Assembly: GCA_017550535.1 (NCBI GenBank)
Contig: JAFZOS010000040.1
Coordinates: 50,319 to 114,318, forward strand
Length of the DNA stretch: 64,000 bases
Direction: 5' to 3'
Origin: Lachnospiraceae bacterium
Lineage (GTDB): Bacteria > Bacillota > Clostridia > Lachnospirales > Lachnospiraceae
Every line of letters starts with the position of its first letter. Positions within the stretch are counted from its first letter, which is position 1. Positions 25,520 through 33,442 of this stretch are shown here, one piece after another. Position numbers and translations under genes: made by a program. The notes beneath the pieces were generated by a model. That model was not told where the DNA came from. It saw only the letters and a program-made list of their open reading frames with translations, and ran no database searches.

Positions 25520-27448
25520 ATGGGAAATCTTAAGCTGTCAAGGCTTATAAGCAGCGGCATGGTGCTGCAAAGGGATAAAAAAGCTCACATATGGGGTTAT
25601 GATACACCTGGAAGGGGCATTAATGTCGCTTTCATGGATGATATATACAAAACAGTGACCGACGATAAGGGATGTTTCGGGGTTTGGTTAAACCCCCAGC
25701 CTTACGGCGGTCCTTATACGCTTACGGTAAGTGATGATGCAGGCGAGTCGGTCACGGTGGATGATGTCCTCATAGGGGAGGTATGGCTGTGTTCCGGACA
25801 GTCCAACATGGAGCTCCCCATGGAACGCGTTAAGGATATGTTTCCCGATGAGCTTGTAAACTGCGACAATCCCAACATACGTGAATTTAAGATAGCCGAA
25901 GCGGTTGACTTTACTTCACCTTTAAGTGAGCCAGCCACAGGCAGGTGGAGGCGCCCGGACAGGGCTTATATAAAGGAGTTTTCGGCAACGGCATACTTTT
26001 TTGCAAAGGAACTAAATGCACTTACCGGGATCCCGGTAGGCTTTATTGATGCAAGTCTCGGCGGCTCAAAGATCCATTGCTGGATGAGCAGGGAAATGCT
26101 TAAGGGATATGATGATAAGCTGGCACTCGCTGCCAGGTATGCGGATGATACCATCAGGGAAGCGGCGCTTAAGGGCAATGAAGACGGCCTTATGCGGTGG
26201 CATGAGGCACTCGATGCAAAAGATACAGGCCTTAAGGAACATTGGGAGTCAGTTGACACGGACGAGGGTGACTGGAAAACATTCACTGTCCCCGGCTTTT
26301 TCAGGGATTCGGATATTGGCAATCTGCTGGGTGTCATATATTTCAGAAGATCGTTCGACGTTCCTTCCCAAATGGCGGGTAAACCTGCAAAGCTGTGGCT
26401 CGGGACCATCGTTGACAGCGACATTACTTATATAAACGGTGAGTCTGTCGGCCGTACCGAGTACCAGTATCCTCCTCGTAAGTATGATATAAGGGAAGGC
26501 CTGCTTAAAGAGGGCGTTAACAATATTACTGTACGTGTTAAGGCCGAGTATTATCTTGAATTCCTTCCGGGTAAGGTTTCGGGCGGAAGGTTTACGCCGG
26601 GCAAGGAATATAAGATATTTAACGATGAGGGAACGATAGATCTTTGCGGTGAGTGGAAGTACCGTATCGGCGCCGAGGCTGACTGCGAAGGCTACAGGCA
26701 GGATTTCGTCAGCTGGAAGCCTATGGGGCTTTACAATGCTATGACCGCTCCGTGTCATAAGTACACGATAGGCGGTGTCAACTGGTATCAGGGTGAGTCC
26801 GACTGTGAAGAATCAGACGAATACACGGATCTTTTTAACCGCATGGTTGAGGGATACCGTAAGGAGTGGAATGATAAGGAGCTTCCGGTCTATGTGGTAC
26901 AGCTTCCGAATTTCACCATAGACAATAACCCCGATAGTGATGCATGGAACCGTATGCGTGAGGTGCTGCGTACTGCAGCGGAAGGGATCGATAATTGTGA
27001 AAGTATGGTCGCTATAGATCTGGGCGAGGATAATGACCTTCATCCGCAGAACAAGAAGGAACTCGGAAGGAGGCTTGCACTGCTTGCGGCTCATGACCGC
27101 TGCGGTAAGGATGTTGAATGCAGCGGCCCGAAGATCGAGAAGTTTGTTTGTGTGAAGGAAGGCGAGGGTGCCACGATCACACTTAATATGTCCCATACAG
27201 GGGACGGAATGGAAGTAAGGGAAGCAAACGGAAAGGGCGGCGCCGTTACGGATATGTATATTAAGGATGAAGATGGCAGTATCCTTAAAGCGGACGTTAC
27301 GGTTATGAAGGATAAGCTCATCTTAAGTGTGCCGAAGCTTTCAAGGTCGGTTAAAGAGATAAGGTATTGTTACGCTCAGACAAATTCGGGTGCACTAATA
27401 TATAATTCCGAAGGGCTTCCGTTAAGCCCCGGTATATACAGGATCTAA
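25520..27448 (+). CDS. SGNH carbohydrate esterase (sialate O-acetylesterase-like, SASA family)
   Basis: 642 aa. It shows the SASA/DUF303 signatures: nucleophile Ser95 in WLCSGQSNMELPM, GVNWYQGESDCEE (block III-like), and a C-terminal DLHPQNKKELGRRLA with the catalytic Asp-His. A jelly-roll-like insert follows near 255-330 (GVIYFRRSFDVP..KLWLGTIVDSDITYINGESVG), as in family members with a galactose-binding-like domain. Annotated homologues are called sialate O-acetylesterases, but in xylan loci they act as acetyl-xylan esterases, which fits here. No signal peptide. Start ATG 25520 follows GGGGAG; the upstream in-frame start at 25490 overlaps the GH43 gene and is less likely. Confidence 0.88.
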   Translation: MGNLKLSRLISSGMVLQRDKKAHIWGYDTPGRGINVAFMDDIYKTVTDDKGCFGVWLNPQPYGGPYTLTVSDDAGESVTVDDVLIGEVWLCSGQSNMELPMERVKDMFPDELVNCDNPNIREFKIAEAVDFTSPLSEPATGRWRRPDRAYIKEFSATAYFFAKELNALTGIPVGFIDASLGGSKIHCWMSREMLKGYDDKLALAARYADDTIREAALKGNEDGLMRWHEALDAKDTGLKEHWESVDTDEGDWKTFTVPGFFRDSDIGNLLGVIYFRRSFDVPSQMAGKPAKLWLGTIVDSDITYINGESVGRTEYQYPPRKYDIREGLLKEGVNNITVRVKAEYYLEFLPGKVSGGRFTPGKEYKIFNDEGTIDLCGEWKYRIGAEADCEGYRQDFVSWKPMGLYNAMTAPCHKYTIGGVNWYQGESDCEESDEYTDLFNRMVEGYRKEWNDKELPVYVVQLPNFTIDNNPDSDAWNRMREVLRTAAEGIDNCESMVAIDLGEDNDLHPQNKKELGRRLALLAAHDRCGKDVECSGPKIEKFVCVKEGEGATITLNMSHTGDGMEVREANGKGGAVTDMYIKDEDGSILKADVTVMKDKLILSVPKLSRSVKEIRYCYAQTNSGALIYNSEGLPLSPGIYRI

Positions 27449-27455
27449 GCTGCGG

Positions 27456-29171
27456 TTAAATTCGTGTGGCGGTTTGATCATCAGGTGGTGTGGGAGCTTT
27501 CTTCACCACCTTTTTTATTATCTTCCTTCTTATGATTTTTTTGACGACCTTCTTCCCGGATGTTTTGGCAGTAACCTGTCCGGGAACGGTTGGAGCTTCG
27601 ACGGGCCGGGCTATGACGGGTTTATGGGTTATTTCATCAACCTTATAAGGGTCAGGTACAGCCTTTGGATCGATCATACCGGGTTTAAACCAGGAGTATC
27701 CGTTCCGTCCCGATTCCTTGGTTGAATACAGGGCCATGTCGGCACATTTTTTGAGATGGGGCAGGCTGTCAGCGTCCATGGGGAAGATGGCGGCTCCTGC
27801 CGAAAAGCTTATCATAAAGCTTCCGGTTCCCGTCCTTGTGTCTGTCAGGTCGATTGCATGGACATCCTCGGTCACTGTATCCAGCATCGATGTAACGGAT
27901 CCGGTGCTGTCCATGTCGGTGAGCACCACGAACTCATCACCGCCGAAACGCGATATGATCCCGCTGTCCCCAAAGTTTTTCTTAAGCGTATCCGAGAATG
28001 CGATAAGGAGCCTGTCTCCCGCATCATGTCCGAACTGATCGTTCACCTGTTTGAAATAGTCAATATCAAAGAATATAAGAGCAGCCTCCTTTACATGCGA
28101 CAGTTTCCTTTCTGCGGCAAAGTCAAATGCACGGCGGTTTAAAGCCCCCGTCAGAGGGTCGTGGATCGACAGCTGGGTAAGCATCGTGTTCTCGCGTTTT
28201 GAAAGACGGTACATATTGGCTATAAGCACGATGACAACAAGCAGCAGCACTGCCAGGAACTCAAGAACGTAATTGCGGAAGGTGTTCATTGTTGCCGAAA
28301 GGGCACTGCTTGGAATGCGCACCACGACATACCAGCCCGGCATGCTCACTATCTTTGAGCAAAACTGGGAATAAATGGTGTGATCTATGGAATAGCTTAT
28401 ACCGATGTTATCTTCACCGGATCTTACACGGTCTATCCATTCGCGGTAGACATTACGGTCTTGCGTATTTATATTCTGCATATCGAGATATGCGTTGGTC
28501 CAGCTTCCTATCGCGTGAGAGTCCGCGCCTGCGCATTGGATGATATTTGCGGATTCGGCATTCATAAGCCAGATTCCTATATCGTTTCCAAGAGACTGCG
28601 TGGCAGCGATCTTTTGCAGGTCGCTGAGCATATAAGTTAAGAACAGATATCCGTGCCTTACATCACCGTATTCGAATTCGGAGAAGATCGTGACCACGGG
28701 CTGGCCGAACAATGACGAGCGGTAGGGCATTGACATAGATACAGGTGCGGCGTGGATGGCCGTTTTGGAGAGCTGCCATTTTTTGAATTCGGCCTGCTCT
28801 TCAGGTGTGGCATACATCTTTCCGCCTGAGTCTATGAAACCTATGCTCAGGTAATCCTTTTTTTCATAATCTTTGAGGACTGAGTATATCTCGTCGGGAG
28901 TCTCGAAATTCTGAGCCGACAGAACGGATGCTATGCCGGATACCGTTCCGGTCATGGAATCGATGGAGTTGTTCATCTTTTCGGACACAAGGGTACAGAT
29001 CTCGCCCGAGAGGTTCTGATCGTGCTTTGAAATAAGATTATTAAACGAGGCGATCAGAAGCGCGATGGCACCCAGAAAGACTACCAGACAGGCACCGAGC
29101 GTGATATAGAAGGAGCGGTCTCCCTTTATTAAATTGATGTCATTTCGTTCCTTATGGTTTTTCTTATCCAT
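27456..29171 (-). CDS. Membrane diguanylate cyclase (dCache-GGDEF) with basic tail
   Basis: 571 aa. TM1 (about 24-46), a dCache-like outer sensor (about 47-300), TM2 (about 302-322), and a GGDEF domain (about 335-495) with DPLTGALNRRAF and an intact RFGGDEF active site, followed by a 60-residue tail rich in Lys/Val/Ile (KKVVKKIIRRKIIKKVVKKAP). It should make c-di-GMP from GTP in response to an outside signal. I see no RxxD inhibitory site before GGDEF, so product inhibition may be absent. It is the second gene after a sugar-binding lipoprotein (9 nt gap). Its 3' end contains the terminator of the opposing operon, and the stops are 7 nt apart. Confidence 0.9.
   Translation of the reverse strand: MDKKNHKERNDINLIKGDRSFYITLGACLVVFLGAIALLIASFNNLISKHDQNLSGEICTLVSEKMNNSIDSMTGTVSGIASVLSAQNFETPDEIYSVLKDYEKKDYLSIGFIDSGGKMYATPEEQAEFKKWQLSKTAIHAAPVSMSMPYRSSLFGQPVVTIFSEFEYGDVRHGYLFLTYMLSDLQKIAATQSLGNDIGIWLMNAESANIIQCAGADSHAIGSWTNAYLDMQNINTQDRNVYREWIDRVRSGEDNIGISYSIDHTIYSQFCSKIVSMPGWYVVVRIPSSALSATMNTFRNYVLEFLAVLLLVVIVLIANMYRLSKRENTMLTQLSIHDPLTGALNRRAFDFAAERKLSHVKEAALIFFDIDYFKQVNDQFGHDAGDRLLIAFSDTLKKNFGDSGIISRFGGDEFVVLTDMDSTGSVTSMLDTVTEDVHAIDLTDTRTGTGSFMISFSAGAAIFPMDADSLPHLKKCADMALYSTKESGRNGYSWFKPGMIDPKAVPDPYKVDEITHKPVIARPVEAPTVPGQVTAKTSGKKVVKKIIRRKIIKKVVKKAPTPPDDQTATRI
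27483..27518 (+). terminator. Terminator of the transport/GH43/esterase operon, inside the opposing gene
   Basis: AGGTGGTG (27483-27490) and CACCACCT (27504-27511) form an 8-bp stem with a 13-nt loop, followed by a run of T (27511-27516). It acts on the plus strand and lies within the last 60 nt of the minus-strand GGDEF gene, where it encodes part of the basic tail. Confidence 0.75.
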
Positions 29172-29180
29172 ACGGTGTCC

Positions 29181-30227
29181 TCAGTTTCGCTTAAGCACTT
29201 CAATGACATCGGGATCGTTAAGAGTCAGGCTGTTGACGGTAACGACCCCCGTATCCTCAAATTTGACAGGCGGCTGTATGCCTTTTAAAAGTTCCAGTGC
29301 GGTGCCGACGGCCCTGTAGCTCATATCATACTGTCTCTGCAGCATGGTGGATGCATGATATTCGGGCGACTCCAAAAGAGCTTTCATTTCATCCGAATAA
29401 TCAAAGCCCACAACGACAATATCGGTCCGGCCTGCATCGGATACAGTCCTGCACAGTGCCCTGGTGGGACCGTTGTTGGTACCGTATAAACCGGCCAGAT
29501 CCGCATGATCTTTAAACAGCTCCCCGGTCAGCTGTCCGCCGAGATCTATATTACCGTTGCAGTTTTTGATATCGGAGATTATTTCCCAGTTCTTCGGTGC
29601 ATTGGATGACCAGTGCTGATAGAAGCCTGCGAGCCGTTCGTTTATGGTCTGGGATGTGGCGGATCCTACCATTATGCCGACACTGAGTTTTTCGTCATCC
29701 GAATGTCCCGTATCCATAAGCTGGCGGATCATTTCTTCGGCGGCATTCTGCCCGGCGAGAAGATTATCTGTCATATAGCAGATATCATAACTATCGGTAT
29801 TTGCTGCCGTGTCAACGAGTATTATGGGAATGTTTAAGTTATGGATCCTTTCTATGTCGGGGGCAAGCTCGACGGAATCGTCGGGAGCAAGTATGATGGC
29901 ATCGGCATTACGACCGACAACCTTATCGATGAGTTCATGCTGACCCTGCCAGTCTGTTTCTATGGCAGTGCCGGCATAGTATACATTACAGTCATAAGCA
30001 TCCCCGGCATCCTTGGCACCGTTTATTATAACCTGCCAGTAGCCGGAGTCGATCAGCTTGACAATAAGATAGACATCCGTGCGGCCTTCCTTTATCTCGG
30101 TAAGGGGTTGAAAATCAACATAATCCGGCACGGCATCCGTATCAGCAGCGTTGTTTTGTTTGGAGCATCCAGCCATACTCAGAACGGACAGGATGAAAAG
30201 CAGTATTAACAGACTGATTTTTTTCAT
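29181..30227 (-). CDS. Periplasmic-binding-type sugar-binding lipoprotein
   Basis: 348 aa from ATG 30227; a TTG start at 30239 would add four residues. It has a lipoprotein signal: a hydrophobic stretch (5-18) and lipobox MAGC with Cys21. The rest is a Peripla_BP_4/LacI-like ribose/xylose-type binding protein (VDTAANTDSYDICYMTDNLLAGQNAAEEMI, ILAPDDSVELAPDIERIHNLNIPIILV, GLYGTNNGPTRALCRTVSD, VVGFDYSDEMKALLESPEYHASTMLQ). No permease or ATPase accompanies it; the next gene on the same strand is a diguanylate cyclase. It therefore probably works as a sensory receptor feeding a c-di-GMP output rather than as part of an importer (inference). Confidence 0.88.
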   Translation of the reverse strand: MKKISLLILLFILSVLSMAGCSKQNNAADTDAVPDYVDFQPLTEIKEGRTDVYLIVKLIDSGYWQVIINGAKDAGDAYDCNVYYAGTAIETDWQGQHELIDKVVGRNADAIILAPDDSVELAPDIERIHNLNIPIILVDTAANTDSYDICYMTDNLLAGQNAAEEMIRQLMDTGHSDDEKLSVGIMVGSATSQTINERLAGFYQHWSSNAPKNWEIISDIKNCNGNIDLGGQLTGELFKDHADLAGLYGTNNGPTRALCRTVSDAGRTDIVVVGFDYSDEMKALLESPEYHASTMLQRQYDMSYRAVGTALELLKGIQPPVKFEDTGVVTVNSLTLNDPDVIEVLKRN

Positions 30228-30290
30228 AATAATCGGCAACTTTCACTAAAATGACGGCTGCATTATGTGTATTATTTAGTCTTTACTGCT

Positions 30291-30306
30291 AACATGTCAG
30301 TGTGAT
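30291..30306. promoter_or_regulatory. Putative GntR operator, degenerate copy
   Basis: AACATGTCAGTGTGAT lies upstream of the divergent lipoprotein and regulator genes. Its left half matches the AACATG half-site of the palindrome at 31511; the right half is degenerate. Confidence 0.5.
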
Positions 30307-30310
30307 ATAT

Positions 30311-30340
30311 TTAAGTAAATTGTAACATGCCAGTTATACT
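30311..30340 (+). promoter_or_regulatory. Promoter of the GntR gene with operator in spacer
   Basis: TTAAGT (30311-30316) and TATACT (30335-30340) are 18 nt apart. The spacer holds TAACATGCCAGTTA (30322-30335), an AACATG-type half-site with a short inverted partner. This placement would give autorepression by a bound regulator. Confidence 0.55.
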
Positions 30341-30382
30341 AAAGCAAGGTAAAAACTTAAAAAGTAAAGGAGTATTTCAAAC

Positions 30383-31054
30383 ATGGGCAATTCATTGAAC
30401 ACGCAGACATATGAGAATCTTAAACGGGATATCATGACTTTGGCTCTTATGCCCGGAGAACCGGTATCGGCTGCCAAGATCGCTGAGAGATACAACGTGA
30501 GCAGGACGCCTGCGAGGGAAGCGATAGTCAAGCTGGAATCCGAAGCATTGATAGATATATATCCTCAGTCGGGATCTGTAATATCAAGGATTGATGTTAA
30601 CAGAGCCGAACAGGAGTGGTTTGTGAGGAGAACGCTGGAAATGGGTGTTGTCGACGGACTTTTTGAGCATGTCAGCGAAGAAGACATTGAGAATATGAGG
30701 GATCTCAATGAAGACATGAAAAAGGTGGCTAAGAGGATGACGGATCCCGGAATGATCTATGAGTATTTAAGATGTGACAATGAATTCCATACGATCACTT
30801 ATCTTGCTGCCGGGCAGGAGCTGGCTGCGGAGCTTGTGGCCAAGTCCATGACGCATTATAACAGGATACGAATGCTCATAGATATGGAGAATGCAAACAA
30901 GGACAGGACACTTGCCATGCACGATCAGCTTATAAAATGTATCGAACAGAAGGATAAAGAGGGTTACAGGACTGTGCTTTATAAGCATATATCGTATTTC
31001 AAAAATGATATCGAAGTGCTCAGGGAAAACAAGAGGGATCTTTTTAAGGATTAA
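30383..31054 (+). CDS. GntR-family regulator (FCD/FadR subfamily), probable uronate regulator
   Basis: 223 aa. An N-terminal winged helix-turn-helix (about 8-75: TYENLKRDIMTLALMPGEPVSAAKIAERYNVSRTPAREAIVKLE) is followed by an all-helical FCD effector domain (about 80-215, with histidine/aspartate residues such as EFHTITYLAAGQ and AMHDQLIKCIEQ that bind a metal in this subfamily). UxuR, ExuR and LgoR of enterobacteria belong to this group and respond to hexuronates or their pathway intermediates. It is followed after 24 nt by kdgF and precedes the TRAP/uronate operon. The AACATG palindromes at 30.3 and 31.5 kb are candidate binding sites. AAAGGAG precedes the ATG. Confidence 0.9.
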   Translation: MGNSLNTQTYENLKRDIMTLALMPGEPVSAAKIAERYNVSRTPAREAIVKLESEALIDIYPQSGSVISRIDVNRAEQEWFVRRTLEMGVVDGLFEHVSEEDIENMRDLNEDMKKVAKRMTDPGMIYEYLRCDNEFHTITYLAAGQELAAELVAKSMTHYNRIRMLIDMENANKDRTLAMHDQLIKCIEQKDKEGYRTVLYKHISYFKNDIEVLRENKRDLFKD

Positions 31055-31078
31055 CGGGATTTAAAATGGAGGGAGAAC

Positions 31079-31414
31079 ATGTACGTTAAAGGCAGTGAAC
31101 GGGAGTATAAGGACCTCGGGGGCGGTGTATCAAGGAAGGTCCTGGCCTACAGTGACAATATAATGAATGTGGAACTTGAGTTTGAGAAGGGAGCACAGGG
31201 AGCCATGCATCGTCATCCCCATGAGCAGATAGGATATGTGATCGAAGGCTCTCTTATTTATAAGGAAGAAGGTATGGAAGACGTTACACTTAATGCCGGT
31301 GATACCTATATAGTAGCTCCGGATGTGAAGCACGGGATCGAATGTCTTACTCATGCCAGGCTGCTGGATATCTTCACTCCGATGAGGGAAGATTTTATCC
31401 GGGATCCTCAATGA
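31079..31414 (+). CDS. kdgF: Cupin KdgF-like protein (unsaturated uronate linearisation)
   Basis: 111 aa, a single small cupin. It has HRHPHEQIGYVIEG (metal ligands about His46, His48 and Gln50/53) and NAGDTYIVAPDVKHGIECL (His85), ending in FTPMREDFI, a layout typical of KdgF. KdgF converts 4,5-unsaturated uronates released by polysaccharide lyases into linear ketouronates, speeding entry into the KDG pathway. Its place between a GntR-FCD regulator and a uronate operon supports this role. Strong ribosome binding site GGAGGGAG. Other cupins of this size exist, so specificity should be treated as likely rather than proven. Confidence 0.85.
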   Translation: MYVKGSEREYKDLGGGVSRKVLAYSDNIMNVELEFEKGAQGAMHRHPHEQIGYVIEGSLIYKEEGMEDVTLNAGDTYIVAPDVKHGIECLTHARLLDIFTPMREDFIRDPQ

Positions 31415-31470
31415 CCTCAGATCCGTTTCTTTTATACGGTTAAAGATCACACGCTGTCATTTTTAACTAA

Positions 31471-31517
31471 AATGTTAGTTGTAATATGTGAATTATTACA
31501 TATTTACAACTAACATG
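31471..31517. promoter_or_regulatory. Long imperfect inverted repeat in the TRAP operon promoter
   Basis: The left arm (31471-31489) and right arm (31498-31517) are complementary over 18 of about 20 positions, with one mismatch and one bulged base, around an 8-nt centre. The arms contain the CTAACATG half-site in opposite orientations. The left arm also overlaps a smaller palindrome AACTAA-N4-TTAGTT (31465-31480). Confidence 0.7.
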
Positions 31518-31532
31518 CTAGCATGTTATAGT
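31503..31532 (+). promoter_or_regulatory. Promoter of the TRAP/uronate operon
   Basis: TTTACA (31503-31508) and TATAGT (31527-31532) are 18 nt apart. The operator palindrome occupies the spacer, so regulator binding would block RNA polymerase. Confidence 0.65.
31511..31528. promoter_or_regulatory. Perfect 18-bp operator palindrome
   Basis: TAACATGCTAGCATGTTA is a perfect palindrome centred between 31519 and 31520 in the spacer of the TRAP promoter. A second, degenerate copy (TAACATGTCAGCTTGT) begins at 31543, just downstream of the -10. Probable target of the GntR-FCD protein encoded at 30383 (inference). Confidence 0.75.
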
Positions 31533-31612
31533 TTTACCATACTAACATGTCAGCTTGTCCTTCGGGGACAATATGTGATCAAAACTGATGAAAACAATAG
31601 GAGGGTTTACTT

Positions 31613-32764
31613 ATGAAGAAGAAAGCGTTATCAGTCATTTTGGCAGCAACGATGGTGGCTTCAATGCTCAGTGCATGCGGTCTCCAGAGTGCTCAGGCAC
31701 CCGCTCCCGTTGCAGAGCCGGTACAGGAAGCTCCCGCACAGGAAGCAGTGCCTGCAGAGGAAGAAGCTCCCGCGCAAGAGGAAGCTGCACCTGCAGATGA
31801 AGAGGCACCTGCAGAAGATGCACCCGCAGCCGCAAACGATCCCAAGGTTACATTTGTTATGGCAGAGGTTAACCCTCTTGATACCATCGTCGGTATGACC
31901 GATTCAAAGTTTAAGGAAGAAGTTGAGAAGTTATCCGGCGGTTCCATTGAGATCGACCTCCAGGCAGGCGGCGTATTGGGTTCCGAGAACGATATCCTTG
32001 ACGGTATGCTTGCGGACAACGGTATCTGCGACATCTCACGTATTTCGGCATTCTCGCTGACAAGCTACGGCGGAACAAAGTCACTGCTCCTTTCACTTCC
32101 TTATACATTTGTTAACAGGGATCATTTCTGGAATTTCGCACAGAGCGATCTTGCGCAGGAATTCCTTGAGGAGCCCCAGAAGAACGGCGCAGGCGTACGC
32201 GGCCTCTTCTACGGCGAGGAAGGTTTCCGTCATTTCTTTACATCCAAGGATATCAAGGGCATTGAGGATCTTAAGGGAATGAAGATCCGTGTTTCGAACG
32301 ATCCTGTTATGAACGGTCTTGTTGAAGGTCTTGGCGCATCACCTACGGTTGTTGCTTTCGGCGAGCTGTATTCGGCACTTCAGACCGGTGTTGTTGACGC
32401 AGCAGAGCAGCCTATTGCCAACTATAAGTCAAATGCGTTCCCCGAAGTTGCAAACACGATGATCCTCGACGGTCATACACTCGGTGCGATCGAAGTTGTT
32501 ATCACCGATTCCGCATGGGACAAGATGACTCCCGCTCAGCAGGAAGCGATGATGGAGGCAGGCAAGATTGCAGGTCAGTACTGCAAAGAGATCTCAGCCG
32601 ACAAGGAAGCGGAAGTACTTCAGCAGCTTAAGGATGAAGGCTGCAACATCATCGAAGTTACCGATATCAAGCCGTGGCAGGATGCTGTTGCCAAGGTTAT
32701 CGAAGAACAGGTTAACACAGACGAGCTTAAGGATCTGTATCAGAAGCTCCTTGATCTGCAGTAA
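31613..32764 (+). CDS. dctP: TRAP transporter solute-binding lipoprotein DctP
   Basis: 383 aa. A lipoprotein signal (lipobox LSAC, Cys22) is followed by a striking Ala/Pro/Glu repeat linker (about 25-70: APAQEAVPAEEEAPAQEEA) that tethers the binding domain. The mature domain has DctP hallmarks: IEIDLQAGGVLGSENDILDGM, GMKIRVSNDPVMNGLVEGLGASPTVVAFGELYSALQTGVVDAAEQP. In TRAP systems Arg in KIRVS binds the ligand carboxylate, so the ligand is an acid. Next to uronate catabolism genes, glucuronate/galacturonate is the likely substrate. AGGAGGG precedes the ATG. Codon use is of the highly expressed type. Confidence 0.93.
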   Translation: MKKKALSVILAATMVASMLSACGLQSAQAPAPVAEPVQEAPAQEAVPAEEEAPAQEEAAPADEEAPAEDAPAAANDPKVTFVMAEVNPLDTIVGMTDSKFKEEVEKLSGGSIEIDLQAGGVLGSENDILDGMLADNGICDISRISAFSLTSYGGTKSLLLSLPYTFVNRDHFWNFAQSDLAQEFLEEPQKNGAGVRGLFYGEEGFRHFFTSKDIKGIEDLKGMKIRVSNDPVMNGLVEGLGASPTVVAFGELYSALQTGVVDAAEQPIANYKSNAFPEVANTMILDGHTLGAIEVVITDSAWDKMTPAQQEAMMEAGKIAGQYCKEISADKEAEVLQQLKDEGCNIIEVTDIKPWQDAVAKVIEEQVNTDELKDLYQKLLDLQ

Positions 32765-32795
32765 TATTTGAAATACTAAGCGGCAAATATTGTCC

Positions 32796-32821
32796 GGGGG
32801 CACTTTCGGGTGCCCCCATTT
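32796..32821 (+). terminator. Intra-operon attenuator/terminator after dctP
   Basis: GGGGGCAC (32796-32803) and GTGCCCCC (32810-32817) form a perfect 8-bp stem with a TTTCGG loop, followed by ATTTT. It sits between the binding-protein gene and the membrane subunits, as at 22075 in the ABC operon. Confidence 0.85.
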
Positions 32822-32839
32822 TAAAAGAAGGTATAAGTT

Positions 32840-33442
32840 ATGTTTGAAAAACTTGATAAGTTAAGGCCCGCATATGATGCGGTGTATAAAGTTGTACTGT
32901 TTATATGTAAGATATTTCTGATCGCCGATATCCTGATCACGACAATGTCGGTGCTGGGGCGTTACATATCATTCCTTCCGGATCCGTCCTGGTCGGAGGA
33001 AGTTGTGCTTACGTTAATGTCATATATGGCAGTGCTGTCGGCTGCGCTTGCGATAAGGCGCGGAGCTCATATCAGGATGACTGCATTTGACAGGTATCTT
33101 CCCAAGGGAGTCCTTAAGATACTCGATCTGCTCGCAGACTTCATGGTACTTGCATTCGCGGTGATAATGCTCGTTGTCGGCTCGCAGTACGCAGCCACCA
33201 TAGGTTCCAAGGGTACCTATGTATCGATGCCCAAGATATCCAGGATATGGATGTATCTTCCGGTCCCGGTCGCAGGTGTTGCCATGATAGTGTTCGAACT
33301 TGAGACACTCTACGCTCACATAAAGTCCATAGTGCTTAAGACGGACTACATGGCGGGAGCCGTAGAGGATAAGAATGATGAGATAAGTGCCGTGCTTAAA
33401 AAGGCAGCGGCTGAAGAAGCGGGAAAGGAGAGTGATAGATAA
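32840..33442 (+). CDS. dctQ: TRAP transporter small membrane subunit DctQ
   Basis: 200 aa with four hydrophobic helices (about 18-38, 52-75, 92-115, 130-155), as in DctQ proteins, and a charged cytoplasmic tail (about 170-200). WSEEVVLTLMSYMAVLSAALAIRRGAHIRMTAFDRYLP is the family's typical central region. It connects the large DctM channel to the binding protein. The stop overlaps the dctM ATG by one base. Confidence 0.93.
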   Translation: MFEKLDKLRPAYDAVYKVVLFICKIFLIADILITTMSVLGRYISFLPDPSWSEEVVLTLMSYMAVLSAALAIRRGAHIRMTAFDRYLPKGVLKILDLLADFMVLAFAVIMLVVGSQYAATIGSKGTYVSMPKISRIWMYLPVPVAGVAMIVFELETLYAHIKSIVLKTDYMAGAVEDKNDEISAVLKKAAAEEAGKESDR

